A stretch of 64,000 bases of DNA from positions 1-64,000 of the forward strand of contig CAMXQE010000013.1 of the NCBI GenBank assembly GCA_947246015.1, in the 5' to 3' direction. Origin of the DNA: an uncultured Lachnospiraceae bacterium (lineage in GTDB: Bacteria > Bacillota > Clostridia > Lachnospirales > Lachnospiraceae). Below the pieces are notes generated by a model, which saw only the letters and a program-made list of their open reading frames with translations, was not told where the DNA came from and made no database searches. Of this stretch, positions 7,997-17,047 are shown piece after piece (position 1 is the stretch's first letter; each line of letters begins with the position of its first letter). The translations under genes were made by a program, and so were the position numbers.

Positions 7997-10675
7997 CTAT
8001 TCCCGCAGCCTTTCCACGACCGATTTCCGCGCCGCCATCCGGTAAGTCGCCAAGGGCATCAGCCATCCCAGTGCCATGAATACCGGAGCTACGATTAGAA
8101 TCGGCATGACCGTAAAGCGATAAGTAAAAAACCAAAATATACCCGTAAGCACTTTAGCAAGCGCCGGACGGATGACGATGTACAGGACAAGGCTGGCCGC
8201 CACTGCTCCCAATGCATACAGCATTCCTTCCGTCACCAGCATACGCTTCAGCTGGCCGCCCGTCATCCCCACAGACTGCAGGACTGCAAATTCCCGCCGC
8301 CTTGCCATGATTCCGGTCAGTACCGCATTCAGAAAATTCAGCACCCCTATCAGCCCCACGATAAAGCTGAGCGCACTTCCCACAATCAGGAACATCCTGC
8401 GCAATGATTCAAATTTTCCTGCATAAGTCAGCTTGCTTTCATAATCATAATTCGTCATGACATGTTCCGTATAGTCTGCCATAAACTCCTCCATGGCGGC
8501 CCTGCTTTCCTCATCCTCCATATCGAATGCATAATACAGCACTGTCTCCGTCCCCGTATCCTTTTTAAACGTATCCGCATTCAATATGAACGCATCCGAA
8601 CCATAATACCGATAGGTCAGGGAGGGCGGAATTATCACCACGGCCGCCACTTCGTATTCCACATCGCGGTAAACTACCGGCCGTTCCTGTACCGGCAAAT
8701 CCATCGGGATTTCTTCCATTTCATCATACACCTCTCCCGTAACCGGATTATAATACTCGATTTTCTCCACATACCGGATACTCACCTTATCCCCCGGCTT
8801 CGCCCAGTTGCTTTCCGGTTCTGCATTTCCGTAATCATCCATTTTATAAACAGCCGCCGTATAATTTCCTTCCCCGTATAATTTCGTAATATCCCCTTCC
8901 AGCACATTTACCCGGTCAAGACAGAATTTTTCCATACCGTACAGCTGAACATTGTTTGCCAGCAGTCCGTTCCACCTGCACTCCGTTTCCATCATTTTAT
9001 CCACAGTGTCCGGCGGAATATACTGTTCCTTATTCCGGCGGTAAGCTTCCTCGTCTACATACTCATATATGACACTGCTCATTCCATAGGTCCGTCCGCC
9101 GGAAAGAATCCCACCCTGTGCCTCTATAGCGGAAATGAATTCCTCTTCCACTGCCTTATCACCATTGAAAAACCCTCTCCCTGTATGCAGATAATCAGTA
9201 TCTGCCGCCACAAAATCCGTATTCATCTGCCGCCCCACATATTTGTCCATATCAAATCCTATTACAAAAGTAAATGTAAGGTTCAGCAGGATAACAGCCA
9301 GCGACATGGACAACACGGTTATAACCGTCCTGCTCCGGCTCCTTCCCAGGTTCGCCCATGCCATATGGAAGATGGATGCGCCTTTCCGCCTCTTCCTGAT
9401 GACCTGACTTTCCCCTCGCCGTCGTTCCCTGCGCGATATCTTGCGGCCGTCCCCCTCCGTATACCGTACCGCTTCAATCGGTGATATCCGGGCCGCTGCC
9501 CTGGACGGCTTATGACAGGAAATCACCACCGTTATAAAGGAAAACAGCGCCGCCCCGGCAAAAATCAGCGGGCTTGCGGAAAGTTCCAGTTCAATCCCGT
9601 TCATCCGCGAAGTCACCACCGGAACCAATACGGCTCCCGTACCATAGCCAAGCAGCAGTCCTGCCGGTATCCCTACAAAAGACAGCGCCATCGACTGGTA
9701 AAAGACAATCCGCTTCAGCTGTCTGCCCGTCGTGCCTACCGTTTTCAGCAATCCGTAAAAACGGATATCATTGAAAACGGATATCTGAAATACATTATAA
9801 ATAATTAAATATCCCGTAAACATAATCAGCATCAATATTACGGCAATGCTCAACATCGTTCCGGCATCCATTTTATCCGACAGCTGGGCAGACAGATATC
9901 CCCAGTTCACACCGATGGCCAGATAGGTCTCTTCCGCCCACATATTTTCCGACTGATATCCGTGCCGCTGCCGGATTTCTTCCATATCCCCGCGGATATC
10001 CGCCCTGCTTTTTAACATGACATACATTTCATACCAGCCCGTAATATGGTCCAGCCCCTGCGTTCCCAGCCTTTCGTATATTTCCTCCGCCCTGCTCTGG
10101 GGAAGCAGTACGAAACCGACCCCCACCGCGCTGTTATACTCCAACACCCCGCTGAGTGTAAATGTCTCTGTCGTTTCCGTCCCATCCACATCCAAAGTCA
10201 TTGTAAACTGCTCTCCTACCCTCGGTTCCACCCCCAAAAGGGAAAGTATCATGGTATCGGCTGCCGCTTCCATTGTCCCTTCCTTTGGCAGACGTCCTTC
10301 CAACGGCTCAAAGTAAGACCATTTCGCCGCATTGGCATCGCAGTATTTCACTTCCGCCGGCTGTTTCCGGAACTGATTCCCTTTCGGCGTTCCCACGAAC
10401 CGTACCAAACCATATTCCTGTATAAGAGGGTCGTTCTTCAACTCGTCAACCTGCTCCTTTGACATCTGCTTAAAACTCCCGTGGCAGTATCCCCCCGCCT
10501 GCCGGAAATTAGATATCTCAAACCCGTGGACAAGAGATATTGTGATTGTAAATAACGCGGTAAACAATACCGTAGTCAATATGATTGCCATGATTGCAAT
10601 CAGATTCCTTGCCTTTGCCGCCCTCATGCTCTGTATGCTCAGACGGCGTATACATTTTCTATTCGCAACCTTCAT
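7997..10675 (-). CDS. FtsX-type ABC transporter permease
   Basis: An 892-aa permease with a tandem FtsX/MacB layout. There is an N-terminal TM helix (~27-50) and a large extracytoplasmic domain to ~270. A three-helix FtsX block (~275-390) is followed by a basic cytoplasmic linker with a Lys/Arg-rich stretch. A second TM (~450-470) leads to a second large extracellular domain (~475-770) and a final three-helix FtsX block. AGGAGAG precedes the ATG, 9 bases after the ATPase stop. Such permeases with two big external domains move or sense peptides, lipoproteins or antimicrobial compounds. Linkage to a two-component system suggests cell-envelope stress or peptide detoxification. The substrate is unknown. 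Confidence 0.88.
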   Translation of the reverse strand: MKVANRKCIRRLSIQSMRAAKARNLIAIMAIILTTVLFTALFTITISLVHGFEISNFRQAGGYCHGSFKQMSKEQVDELKNDPLIQEYGLVRFVGTPKGNQFRKQPAEVKYCDANAAKWSYFEPLEGRLPKEGTMEAAADTMILSLLGVEPRVGEQFTMTLDVDGTETTETFTLSGVLEYNSAVGVGFVLLPQSRAEEIYERLGTQGLDHITGWYEMYVMLKSRADIRGDMEEIRQRHGYQSENMWAEETYLAIGVNWGYLSAQLSDKMDAGTMLSIAVILMLIMFTGYLIIYNVFQISVFNDIRFYGLLKTVGTTGRQLKRIVFYQSMALSFVGIPAGLLLGYGTGAVLVPVVTSRMNGIELELSASPLIFAGAALFSFITVVISCHKPSRAAARISPIEAVRYTEGDGRKISRRERRRGESQVIRKRRKGASIFHMAWANLGRSRSRTVITVLSMSLAVILLNLTFTFVIGFDMDKYVGRQMNTDFVAADTDYLHTGRGFFNGDKAVEEEFISAIEAQGGILSGGRTYGMSSVIYEYVDEEAYRRNKEQYIPPDTVDKMMETECRWNGLLANNVQLYGMEKFCLDRVNVLEGDITKLYGEGNYTAAVYKMDDYGNAEPESNWAKPGDKVSIRYVEKIEYYNPVTGEVYDEMEEIPMDLPVQERPVVYRDVEYEVAAVVIIPPSLTYRYYGSDAFILNADTFKKDTGTETVLYYAFDMEDEESRAAMEEFMADYTEHVMTNYDYESKLTYAGKFESLRRMFLIVGSALSFIVGLIGVLNFLNAVLTGIMARRREFAVLQSVGMTGGQLKRMLVTEGMLYALGAVAASLVLYIVIRPALAKVLTGIFWFFTYRFTVMPILIVAPVFMALGWLMPLATYRMAARKSVVERLRE

Positions 10676-10684
10676 TGTTCTCTC

Positions 10685-11392
10685 CTATTCCAGTTCCGCA
10701 GCCACCCTTCCAGCACCTTTATTTCTATTGGATACGATTTTTCCGTCTTCGATGCGTATGATGCGGTCAGCCAGCTGCGCGATTTCTTCATTATGGGTAA
10801 TCATTACAATGGTCTGCACGAACTTCCGGCTGGTCACTTTCAGCAGTCCTAATACATCCTGTGAAGTACGGCTGTCCAGATTTCCGGTTGGCTCGTCAGC
10901 CAGTATGATGGCCGGCTTGGACGCCAGCGCACGGGCAATCGCTACCCTCTGCTGCTGTCCGCCGGACAGATTGTTCGGCAGGTTATCCAGTTTTTCCTGT
11001 AAAGCCAGCGTTTCGATGATACTGCCGATATACCCCTCATCGGGTTCGCCGCCGTCCAACTGTACCGGCAGTACGATATTCTCATATACCCGCAGCACCG
11101 GAACCAGATTGTAATTCTGAAAAACGAATCCGATATTCCTCCTCCGGAAAATGGTCAGCTCCTCATCCTTCAGGGTGAAAATATCTTTTCCGTCCACCAG
11201 TACCCTGCCTTCCGTCGGCCGGTCCAGACCTCCCAGCATATGCAGAAGCGTAGACTTCCCGCTTCCTGAAGTTCCCACTACGGCCACGAACTCACCGCGT
11301 TCCACCTGCAGATTCACACCCGCCAGCGCGTGTACTTCATTTTTTCCGCTTCCGTAAGTTTTCTTCAGCCCCTGCGCTGATAATACCGCCAT
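10685..11392 (-). CDS. ABC transporter ATP-binding protein (MacB/LolD type)
   Basis: A 235-aa ATPase with Walker A GTSGSGKST, Q-loop FVFQNYNLVP, signature LSGGQQQR, Walker B ILADEPTGNLD and the switch His in MITHNEE. These features place it in the MacB/LolD/BceA group that works with FtsX-type permeases. The ribosome site is GGGAGGA. It is encoded immediately before its permease and behind a structured leader and a boxed promoter. It supplies ATP hydrolysis for the 892-aa permease. Confidence 0.93.
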   Translation of the reverse strand: MAVLSAQGLKKTYGSGKNEVHALAGVNLQVERGEFVAVVGTSGSGKSTLLHMLGGLDRPTEGRVLVDGKDIFTLKDEELTIFRRRNIGFVFQNYNLVPVLRVYENIVLPVQLDGGEPDEGYIGSIIETLALQEKLDNLPNNLSGGQQQRVAIARALASKPAIILADEPTGNLDSRTSQDVLGLLKVTSRKFVQTIVMITHNEEIAQLADRIIRIEDGKIVSNRNKGAGRVAAELE

Positions 11393-11402
11393 ATCTATTC
11401 CT

Positions 11403-11596
11403 CCCTTATTCTCCTGCTATTCAGAACAAAAGCGCGTTTCATGCACCCCGTGTTCAGAATCTGTCGCAAGCGCAGCTTTTGTTCCGCGTGCAACACTGCG
11501 CAGCTCTTTGATTTCATAAGAAGCGCTTTCCTGTGAAAAAAAATCCCTGTTGGAAAAGCTGCCCTCCATATTCCCCAGCAGCTTTCCACAATAGAG
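11403..11596 (-). promoter_or_regulatory. Structured 5' leader of the ABC exporter operon
   Basis: This leader of about 190 bases has two strong inverted repeats. GGAAAGCTGC at 11578-11587 pairs with GCAGCTTTTCC at 11552-11562, and eight T residues follow about 8 bases later (minus-strand reading). GAACAAAAGC (11475-11484) pairs with GCTTTTGTTC (11424-11433). The first could act as an attenuator, although the T-run sits far from the stem. I see no credible leader peptide. Confidence 0.5.
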
Positions 11597-11629
11597 ATTA
11601 TAAACTAAGATTCTTTCCACATTCTTTCC
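11597..11629 (-). promoter_or_regulatory. Promoter with 11-bp direct repeat for the adjacent response regulator
   Basis: On the minus strand GGAAAGAAT occurs twice with exact 11-base periodicity (11621-11629 and 11610-11618), ahead of a perfect -10 TATAAT (11597-11602). The expected -35 place reads AGAATG, so the promoter probably needs an activator bound to the repeats. The regulator encoded at 12663-13364 is the obvious candidate. Confidence 0.6.
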
Positions 11630-11663
11630 CTGACTGAAAAAAATATAACACTTTTGTAAGATT

Positions 11664-12557
11664 CTACTCCGCGGGAAGATAAATACAAAACCGGCTCCCG
11701 GCATTTTTACCCGAAACCAGCTTGATATATCCGTTCTCGTCCGCAATAATCTGCCGCGCCAGATGCAGACCGATTCCTACCCCTTCTGTCCTCGCCGAAG
11801 AAACGCCCCTGTAAAAGCGCATAAAGACTTTCGGCTGCTCCTCCTCCGGAATTCCCTTCCCCGTATCGGAAACTTCGATACATACAAACATTTCATATTC
11901 TGTCACACATATGCGCACCGCGCCGTTTTCCGTATATTTTATGGCATTATCGACTATATTCCCGATTGCTTCGGCTGTCCACTTCTCATCGTATACCGCC
12001 CTTGCACCCGAAGGTTCCAAAACCAGCTCCAGCCCTTTCTCTTCCGCCTTCGTCCGGTACTGCCCGGCAATCCCCTCCAACATAGGCATAACCTCACTTA
12101 AAACCGGATGCAGCGCCAGGATTCCCGTTTCCAGACGGGATAATTTTACCAGTCCGTCTATCAGGAAATTCAGTTTCTCTGCCTGCACATAAAGAGCCTC
12201 CACATATTCCTTTTCTTCTTCTCCCAATTCCTTTTCTCTCAGCAGTTCACAGTAAAGCAGCAGATTGGCAACCGGAGTCTTCGTCTGATGGGAAATGTCC
12301 GAGACCAGTTCCTTCATCCGGTCCTTCTCCCTCGCTACATTTCCGGCAGAAGTTTCTGATGCTGTCAAATACCGGTATAATTTATGCTCCACCTTCGACA
12401 ACCGGGATTCATCGATTCTTTCCGCCATAAACTCCCCGTTCACCGCCCTTTCCAGCATTTTCTCCAAAGAATCCATGGTCTTTTTCATTTGCCGCCTGTC
12501 CAGCCCGATTACGGCAGCCGCCACCGCCATACAGACTGCCGCCCATACATATCCCAC
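11664..12557 (-). CDS. Sensor histidine kinase with a single membrane anchor
   Basis: A 297-aa kinase. It has only one N-terminal hydrophobic helix (residues ~2-19) and no extracytoplasmic sensor. A HAMP-like helical linker leads to HisKA with phospho-acceptor His in DISHQTKTPVA and HATPase with NIVDNAIKYT, DTGKGIPEEE, FMRFYRG and GVGIGLHLA. The GTG at 12557 has GAGGTG 5 bases upstream; a TTG directly before it is less likely. With no sensor of its own, it probably responds through a partner, plausibly the neighbouring ABC permease. This resembles the logic of Bce-type systems, though here the kinase has only one TM helix. Confidence 0.88.
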   Translation of the reverse strand: MGYVWAAVCMAVAAAVIGLDRRQMKKTMDSLEKMLERAVNGEFMAERIDESRLSKVEHKLYRYLTASETSAGNVAREKDRMKELVSDISHQTKTPVANLLLYCELLREKELGEEEKEYVEALYVQAEKLNFLIDGLVKLSRLETGILALHPVLSEVMPMLEGIAGQYRTKAEEKGLELVLEPSGARAVYDEKWTAEAIGNIVDNAIKYTENGAVRICVTEYEMFVCIEVSDTGKGIPEEEQPKVFMRFYRGVSSARTEGVGIGLHLARQIIADENGYIKLVSGKNAGSRFCIYLPAE

Positions 12558-12585
12558 CAAATCACCTCACACCCTTTTGTCCCGG

Positions 12586-12642
12586 AACGTGTTCAAAAAT
12601 TGTGACGCACAGCCGCCAGAAAACCATTTTCTAACACGCTCT
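12586..12642. repeat. Intergenic hairpin repeat, copy A
   Basis: The outer arms AACGTGTTCAAAAAT and ATTTTCTAACACGCT pair. The inner part carries TGTGACGCACAGCCGCCAGAAA, closely similar to copy C at 29.6 kb. It lies between the response regulator and kinase genes, so it is transcribed within the operon. Confidence 0.75.
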
Positions 12643-12662
12643 AACGCTGCAACAGGCAAATG

Positions 12663-13364
12663 TCAGTCCGGTTTTCCCGTCCACATATATCCGATGCCAT
12701 ACACCGTCTTAATATAGTTCTGCGCTCCCAGCTTGTCACGCAGACGCTTTACCGCCACCGACAGCGCATTTTCATCCACATACTCCGCTCCGTCCGTCCA
12801 TATCCTGTCTATCAGCTCCGCGCGCCCTACTTTTCCTTCCGCGCGTTCCGTCAGCATCCGCAGCAGTTTCTGTTCGGTCTTACTTAATTCCACTTCCCGC
12901 CCTTCCGACGTAAAATGCATCCTGTCAAAATCAAATACAAAACCGCCGCAGCGAAACGGCTCTGTTCCCGCTTTTTCCCATCCTGCCTTTGCTCTTTCTC
13001 CCCTTCGCAGCTGTGTATGCACCCTCGCCCTGAGTTCTGCCAAACGGAACGGTTTTGTAATATAATCATCCGCTCCCGCTTCCAGTCCCGCTACGATGTC
13101 AGATTCCAAATCATTCGCCGTCAGCATGATTACAGGAATCTCCTTTTTATCCCTTATCTCACTTAGAAAATCAAAACCGCTGCCATCCGGCAGGTTAATA
13201 TCCAGAATCACCAGGTCAAACCTGCCCTCCTCCAGTTTCCGCTCCGCCTCCCGCAGCGTTCCTGCACTCTCAGCCTGTATCCGCTCCGCTTCCTGTACCA
13301 TGAGCGCCCGGCATAGCCCGTCCGCCAGCACGCAATCATCTTCTATAATCAAAATCTTCCGCAT
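12663..13364 (-). CDS. OmpR-family response regulator
   Basis: A 233-aa regulator. The receiver has IIEDD, phospho-acceptor Asp in LVILDINLPDGSGF, Thr in MLTAND and Lys in TKPFRLAELRARV. The winged-helix domain contains LSKTEQKLLRMLTERAEGKVG and ends in VYGIGYMW. GGAGGGGGAAC precedes its ATG. It pairs with the kinase at 11664-12557 and probably controls the ABC exporter through the 11-bp repeats at 11610-11629. It is distinct from VanR: identity between the two is limited to common family motifs. Confidence 0.9.
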   Translation of the reverse strand: MRKILIIEDDCVLADGLCRALMVQEAERIQAESAGTLREAERKLEEGRFDLVILDINLPDGSGFDFLSEIRDKKEIPVIMLTANDLESDIVAGLEAGADDYITKPFRLAELRARVHTQLRRGERAKAGWEKAGTEPFRCGGFVFDFDRMHFTSEGREVELSKTEQKLLRMLTERAEGKVGRAELIDRIWTDGAEYVDENALSVAVKRLRDKLGAQNYIKTVYGIGYMWTGKPD

Positions 13365-13406
13365 GTTCCCCCTCCTCCGGTCTGCAATGCCTGCACATTC
13401 CTCTTA

Positions 13407-14873
13407 TTACAATAACGGCGACAACAGCCTGCACACCTGTTCCTTAAAACGTATCAGAAGCGTTCTGCTCATATAAAGGTTCTTGGTAATCTGTTTGGAC
13501 ACTTTTAAATCCTCCTCGAAGATTTCCCGCATCCTTCCTGCCATCCCCTCATTGTAAATCACCGCGTTCACCTCAAAATTCAGTGCAAAACTGCGGATAT
13601 CCATATTCGCCGTTCCATAGCAGAGCACCTTGTCATCCACAACCATTCCTTTTGCGTGAAGAAAACCATTGTTATAAACATAACATTTTGCCCCTTCCAT
13701 CACCAAATCCCCGATATAGGAATAAGTCGCCCAATACACAAACGGATGATCCGGCTTGCATGGAATCATCACATTCACCTCAATCCCCGAATGAACTGCA
13801 ATCATCAATGCCGAGAGAATTGCCTCATCCGGAATGAAATAAGGCGTCTGGATGTAAATGTTCTTCTTCGCCTTGCCAATCATCCGCAGATAATTGTCCC
13901 TGACATTCCGGTATCTGGAATCCGGCCCGCTGGAAACAATCTGTACCTCGCATCGCTGTTTTGACTCCGTATTCTCATGCACCGTATATTTATCCGTCAT
14001 AAACAGATTTTCTTTGGAGGAATAATTCCAATCCAGCGCAAACCTGAGTTCCAGCGATGCCACCGCCGAACCGGTGATGCGCAGATGAGTATCCCGCCAA
14101 TAACCGAACCTGTCCTCCAGCCCGATATACTCCTTACCGATATTAAATCCGCCCACATAACCGATTTTCCCGTCAATCACCACAATCTTCCTGTGATTCC
14201 GGTAATTGATACGCAGATGCAGCCGCCGCAGCAGTGCCGGAAAGAATTCCGAAGTTTTGATTCCCTGCCTGTTCAGTTCCTGCCAGCAGCTTTTTTTCAC
14301 AAACCGCCCGCCCATACCATCATAAAGAATGCGTACTTCCACACCCTCCGCCGCCTTCTTCACAAGCACATCTTTTATGCTTTGAAACAACACATCATTC
14401 TTAATAATATAATACTGTATATGGATATACTTTTCCGCCCTCTGCATATCCTCCACCAGCGCACGGAACTTCTCTTTTCCGTCCGTAAAAATATCGATAT
14501 CATTATCATCCGTCAGCATCGCACCCGATGCACCGAGATTATACATGACCAAATCGGAATACTCTTCAATTTCCGGACTTCTGCTTCCCAATTCCCTCTT
14601 CTGAAGACGGTACTCCTGCCTGCGTATCGCATCATTTAAATGGTCCTCGATTTCCTTAATACGGAACATCCGCTTCTTATGCATATCCGTCCCAAGGAAC
14701 AGATAAAAAATAAATCCCAGAATCGGAATGAAATACAGAAGCAGCAGCCACGTCCACACCGACTGCGGCTCCCTCCTCTGAAAAAAGATAATAATAACCG
14801 CCAAAATAAAATTAATAAAAATCAAGTGGCTGAATATAAAACCGATTCCCGTCCGGATTTCCTCCCAAACCAT
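13407..14873 (-). CDS. cls: Cardiolipin synthase
   Basis: A 488-aa phospholipase-D-family enzyme that joins two phosphatidylglycerols into cardiolipin at the membrane. Two N-terminal TM helices (~10-28 and ~38-58) precede two HKD motifs, HRKIVVIDGKIGYVGGFN and HAKGMVVDDKVLCYGTANMD, as in bacterial Cls. GAGGAG lies ahead of the ATG. Its stop is 42 bases upstream of the response-regulator start, with both on the same strand, so it could be read with the two-component operon. Cardiolipin often affects resistance to cationic peptides, which would fit that context, but this is only inference. Confidence 0.93.
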   Translation of the reverse strand: MVWEEIRTGIGFIFSHLIFINFILAVIIIFFQRREPQSVWTWLLLLYFIPILGFIFYLFLGTDMHKKRMFRIKEIEDHLNDAIRRQEYRLQKRELGSRSPEIEEYSDLVMYNLGASGAMLTDDNDIDIFTDGKEKFRALVEDMQRAEKYIHIQYYIIKNDVLFQSIKDVLVKKAAEGVEVRILYDGMGGRFVKKSCWQELNRQGIKTSEFFPALLRRLHLRINYRNHRKIVVIDGKIGYVGGFNIGKEYIGLEDRFGYWRDTHLRITGSAVASLELRFALDWNYSSKENLFMTDKYTVHENTESKQRCEVQIVSSGPDSRYRNVRDNYLRMIGKAKKNIYIQTPYFIPDEAILSALMIAVHSGIEVNVMIPCKPDHPFVYWATYSYIGDLVMEGAKCYVYNNGFLHAKGMVVDDKVLCYGTANMDIRSFALNFEVNAVIYNEGMAGRMREIFEEDLKVSKQITKNLYMSRTLLIRFKEQVCRLLSPLL

Positions 14874-14971
14874 ACACTTCTCCTCTTCTTACCACGAAAC
14901 CTGCCTCAATTTTCTCATTATATATCATTCCCTTTTTTTCTTCAACTGTTCATCAAACGTCCAAACCACTC

Positions 14972-15000
14972 TTGCCTTATCATGAAAACAATGTTACAAT
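14972..15000 (+). promoter_or_regulatory. SigA-type promoter
   Basis: TTGCCT (14972-14977), a 17-base spacer and TACAAT (14995-15000) lie 35 bases upstream of the GTG at 15036. Confidence 0.6.
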
Positions 15001-15035
15001 TATTTTACATAAATCAGGAACGAGGGAGGTACATT

Positions 15036-15512
15036 GTGAGTACAGGAACAATTGTTTTATTAGTAGTATTGGCAGTATTAGTCATAGCCGTCGCCGCGCT
15101 CTACTTCCTTGGCCGCAAGGCACAGAAAAAGCAGGCAGAACAGCAGGAACAGATAGATGCCATGAAGCAGACCGTTTCCATGCTGATTATCGATAAGAAA
15201 CGGATGAAAATAAAAGAATCCGGACTTCCGCAGGCGGTCATCGCACAAACACCGAAAATGCTGCGCGGTTCCAAACTTCCCATCGTAAAGGCAAAAATCG
15301 GGCCGCAGATTATGACTCTGGTAAGCGATGAGAAGATTTTCGATATGATTCCCGTTAAAAAGGAAGTCAAAGCAACGGTCAGCGGCATTTACATTACGGA
15401 TGTCAAAGGGCTCCACGGCAAACCGATTGTGGCTCCCCAGAAGAAAAAAAGCCGATTCCGGCAGGCATTGGAAAAAGCGCAGGAAAAAGCCGGAGCGAAG
15501 CCGATTAAATAA
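15036..15512 (+). CDS. Conserved membrane-anchored hypothetical protein
   Basis: A 158-aa protein of unknown function. It has one N-terminal TM helix (residues ~4-26) and a short Lys/Gln-rich coiled segment (~27-45). A compact domain (~45-135) follows, in which conserved-looking phrases such as SKLPIVKAKIGPQIMTLV and VKATVSGIYITDVKG suggest beta strands. The C-terminus is very basic. The GTG start at 15036 is chosen because GGGAGG stands 6 bases ahead; upstream ATGs in this frame lie within the promoter region. It stands alone, with its own promoter and terminator, opposite to its neighbours. I do not recognise the family. Confidence 0.75.
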   Translation: MSTGTIVLLVVLAVLVIAVAALYFLGRKAQKKQAEQQEQIDAMKQTVSMLIIDKKRMKIKESGLPQAVIAQTPKMLRGSKLPIVKAKIGPQIMTLVSDEKIFDMIPVKKEVKATVSGIYITDVKGLHGKPIVAPQKKKSRFRQALEKAQEKAGAKPIK

Positions 15513-15560
15513 AGAATCATCCGTCGGCAGGCGGGCACTGCAGGACACACGATATAAAAA

Positions 15561-15594
15561 GGATTGTCACCATAACGGAAGACAATCCTTTTTT
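15561..15594 (+). terminator. Intrinsic terminator
   Basis: GGATTGTC/GACAATCC with a 12-base loop and six T residues follow the 158-aa gene. Five A residues on the other side mean it may also serve the minus strand. Confidence 0.85.
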
Positions 15595-15605
15595 ATGCCA
15601 GTTCC

Positions 15606-16061
15606 TTAGCTGCTTCGCAATGTGAATCCATCCCCATCCCGCGAACGGATATCCACCTTGATGCTGCAATCTGCAAAATGTTCATAATTTACTTCCAAAG
15701 CATAATCCACATCCACCACAATACGGTTTTCCTCTTCTTTGCAGTTTACGCTCTTCGCGTCGATACCAATCAGTATATCCCCGTATGGTGTGGAATAATT
15801 GGCCATATTTTTTTTGTTTTCTTCAAAAATCATATGTACGTTCACCAGACCTTTCTTTGTTAAGTCCAATGAATGCTCCCTGAATTTCAAAATACTTTTT
15901 GTGCCTTCCGCAAACCCTTCTACCGCTTCGTCAAATATGACATAATGGCTTTCATTGCGTTTATAATACTCCGCCGGCAGAATCGTTTCTATTTTATCCC
16001 CGTCCATGGCTACCGCATCAAACTGCAGGCCGCGCAGGGATAATAATACCTCTTTCGTCAT
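15606..16061 (-). CDS. DUF1934 (YwiB-like) beta-barrel protein
   Basis: A 151-aa protein that fits the DUF1934/YwiB calycin-like family. Features are an opening V-LSLRGLQFD strand, then YVIFDEAVEGF, a LKF-REHSLDLTKKG centre, YSTPYGDILIGIDAK, and a final pair of alternating strands ending in VDYALEVNYEHFADCSIKVDI. Families of this type are small cytoplasmic barrels of unknown function. The start at 16061 (MTKEV) has AAAGGCGG 7 bases upstream, so the seven codons before it are excluded. It is downstream of murI in the same direction. Confidence 0.75.
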   Translation of the reverse strand: MTKEVLLSLRGLQFDAVAMDGDKIETILPAEYYKRNESHYVIFDEAVEGFAEGTKSILKFREHSLDLTKKGLVNVHMIFEENKKNMANYSTPYGDILIGIDAKSVNCKEEENRIVVDVDYALEVNYEHFADCSIKVDIRSRDGDGFTLRSS

Positions 16062-16118
16062 GTAATAACCGCCTTTCCTCACACAGTATGCTGCCCTTTC
16101 ATTTTCCGGCCTCTCCGG

Positions 16119-16961
16119 TCAGTAATCCTCAATATTGATTTTTTCCGCCGAAAGGATTCCGTATTTTAAAATCGAATTGGCAAAGGTCTGGAACTTATCC
16201 GCCATATCGCTGACATAAAAACGATAGCGGCTGTCTCCCAGTTTCGTCTTTTTCTCATTGAGCAGATTTTCAGCCTCCAAAAGCGCCTTCAGTTCCCGCG
16301 CCGTCTCATAAGCAGGATTTACCAATGTCACTCTGTCTCCCATGATTTTTCCCACTGTGGAACGGATGAGAGGATAATGGGTACAGCCTAAAATCAGCGT
16401 ATCAATCTCGCTGTCTATCAAACCGCCAAGATATCTGGCGGCAATCTCATCCGTCACCGGATCCTGCCACAGCCCTTCCTCTACCAAAGGCACGAACAAA
16501 GGACACGCCTTGCCCAGCACCGTAATATCCGGATTGATTTCATTAATATATGTAGTGTAAATACGGCTTCCGATGGTTCCCTCCGTGCCGATGACGCCTA
16601 TCCTGCCGTTCCGTGTAGCCTCTGATGCCACTTTTGCCCCCGGCTTCACCACACCAATCATCGGTATGTCAATTTCCTTTTCAATCTCATCCAGCGCATA
16701 GGCGCTCGCTGTGTTACAGGCAGCCACAATCGCTTTTACCTTCTGTTCCTGAAGGAAATGAACAATCTGTCTCGAAAATTTTGTAATCGTTTCCCTTGAC
16801 TTGCTCCCGTATGGAACCCGCGCTGTATCTCCGAAATATATGATTTTCTCATTCGGAATCTGCCGCATGATTTCCCTTGCGACAGTAAGGCCCCCCACTC
16901 CGGAATCAAATACACCTACCGGAGCGCTGCGCAACACTTCTCTTTCTCCTGTTAATGACAT
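16119..16961 (-). CDS. murI: Glutamate racemase
   Basis: A 280-aa enzyme making D-Glu for peptidoglycan. It shows the family signatures GVFDSGVGGLT, GDTARVPYGS, both catalytic cysteines (VAACNTASA and ILGCTHYPL) and GTEGTIGS. The ATG at 16961 (MSLTGE) is preferred since AAGGGA precedes it; the ORF extends upstream without SD support. It follows a 100-aa small gene and precedes the DUF1934 gene on the minus strand. With murF, ddl and the vanG set it adds to the cell-wall precursor genes in this window. Confidence 0.93.
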   Translation of the reverse strand: MSLTGEREVLRSAPVGVFDSGVGGLTVAREIMRQIPNEKIIYFGDTARVPYGSKSRETITKFSRQIVHFLQEQKVKAIVAACNTASAYALDEIEKEIDIPMIGVVKPGAKVASEATRNGRIGVIGTEGTIGSRIYTTYINEINPDITVLGKACPLFVPLVEEGLWQDPVTDEIAARYLGGLIDSEIDTLILGCTHYPLIRSTVGKIMGDRVTLVNPAYETARELKALLEAENLLNEKKTKLGDSRYRFYVSDMADKFQTFANSILKYGILSAEKINIEDY

Positions 16962-17047
16962 GACTGTTTCCCTTGCTTTCTGCATTATCGATTCACGGCA
17001 TCGTCTGCCGCCCGCCCCGCAGCTTCTGTCCGGATTGCCCGTACCGG

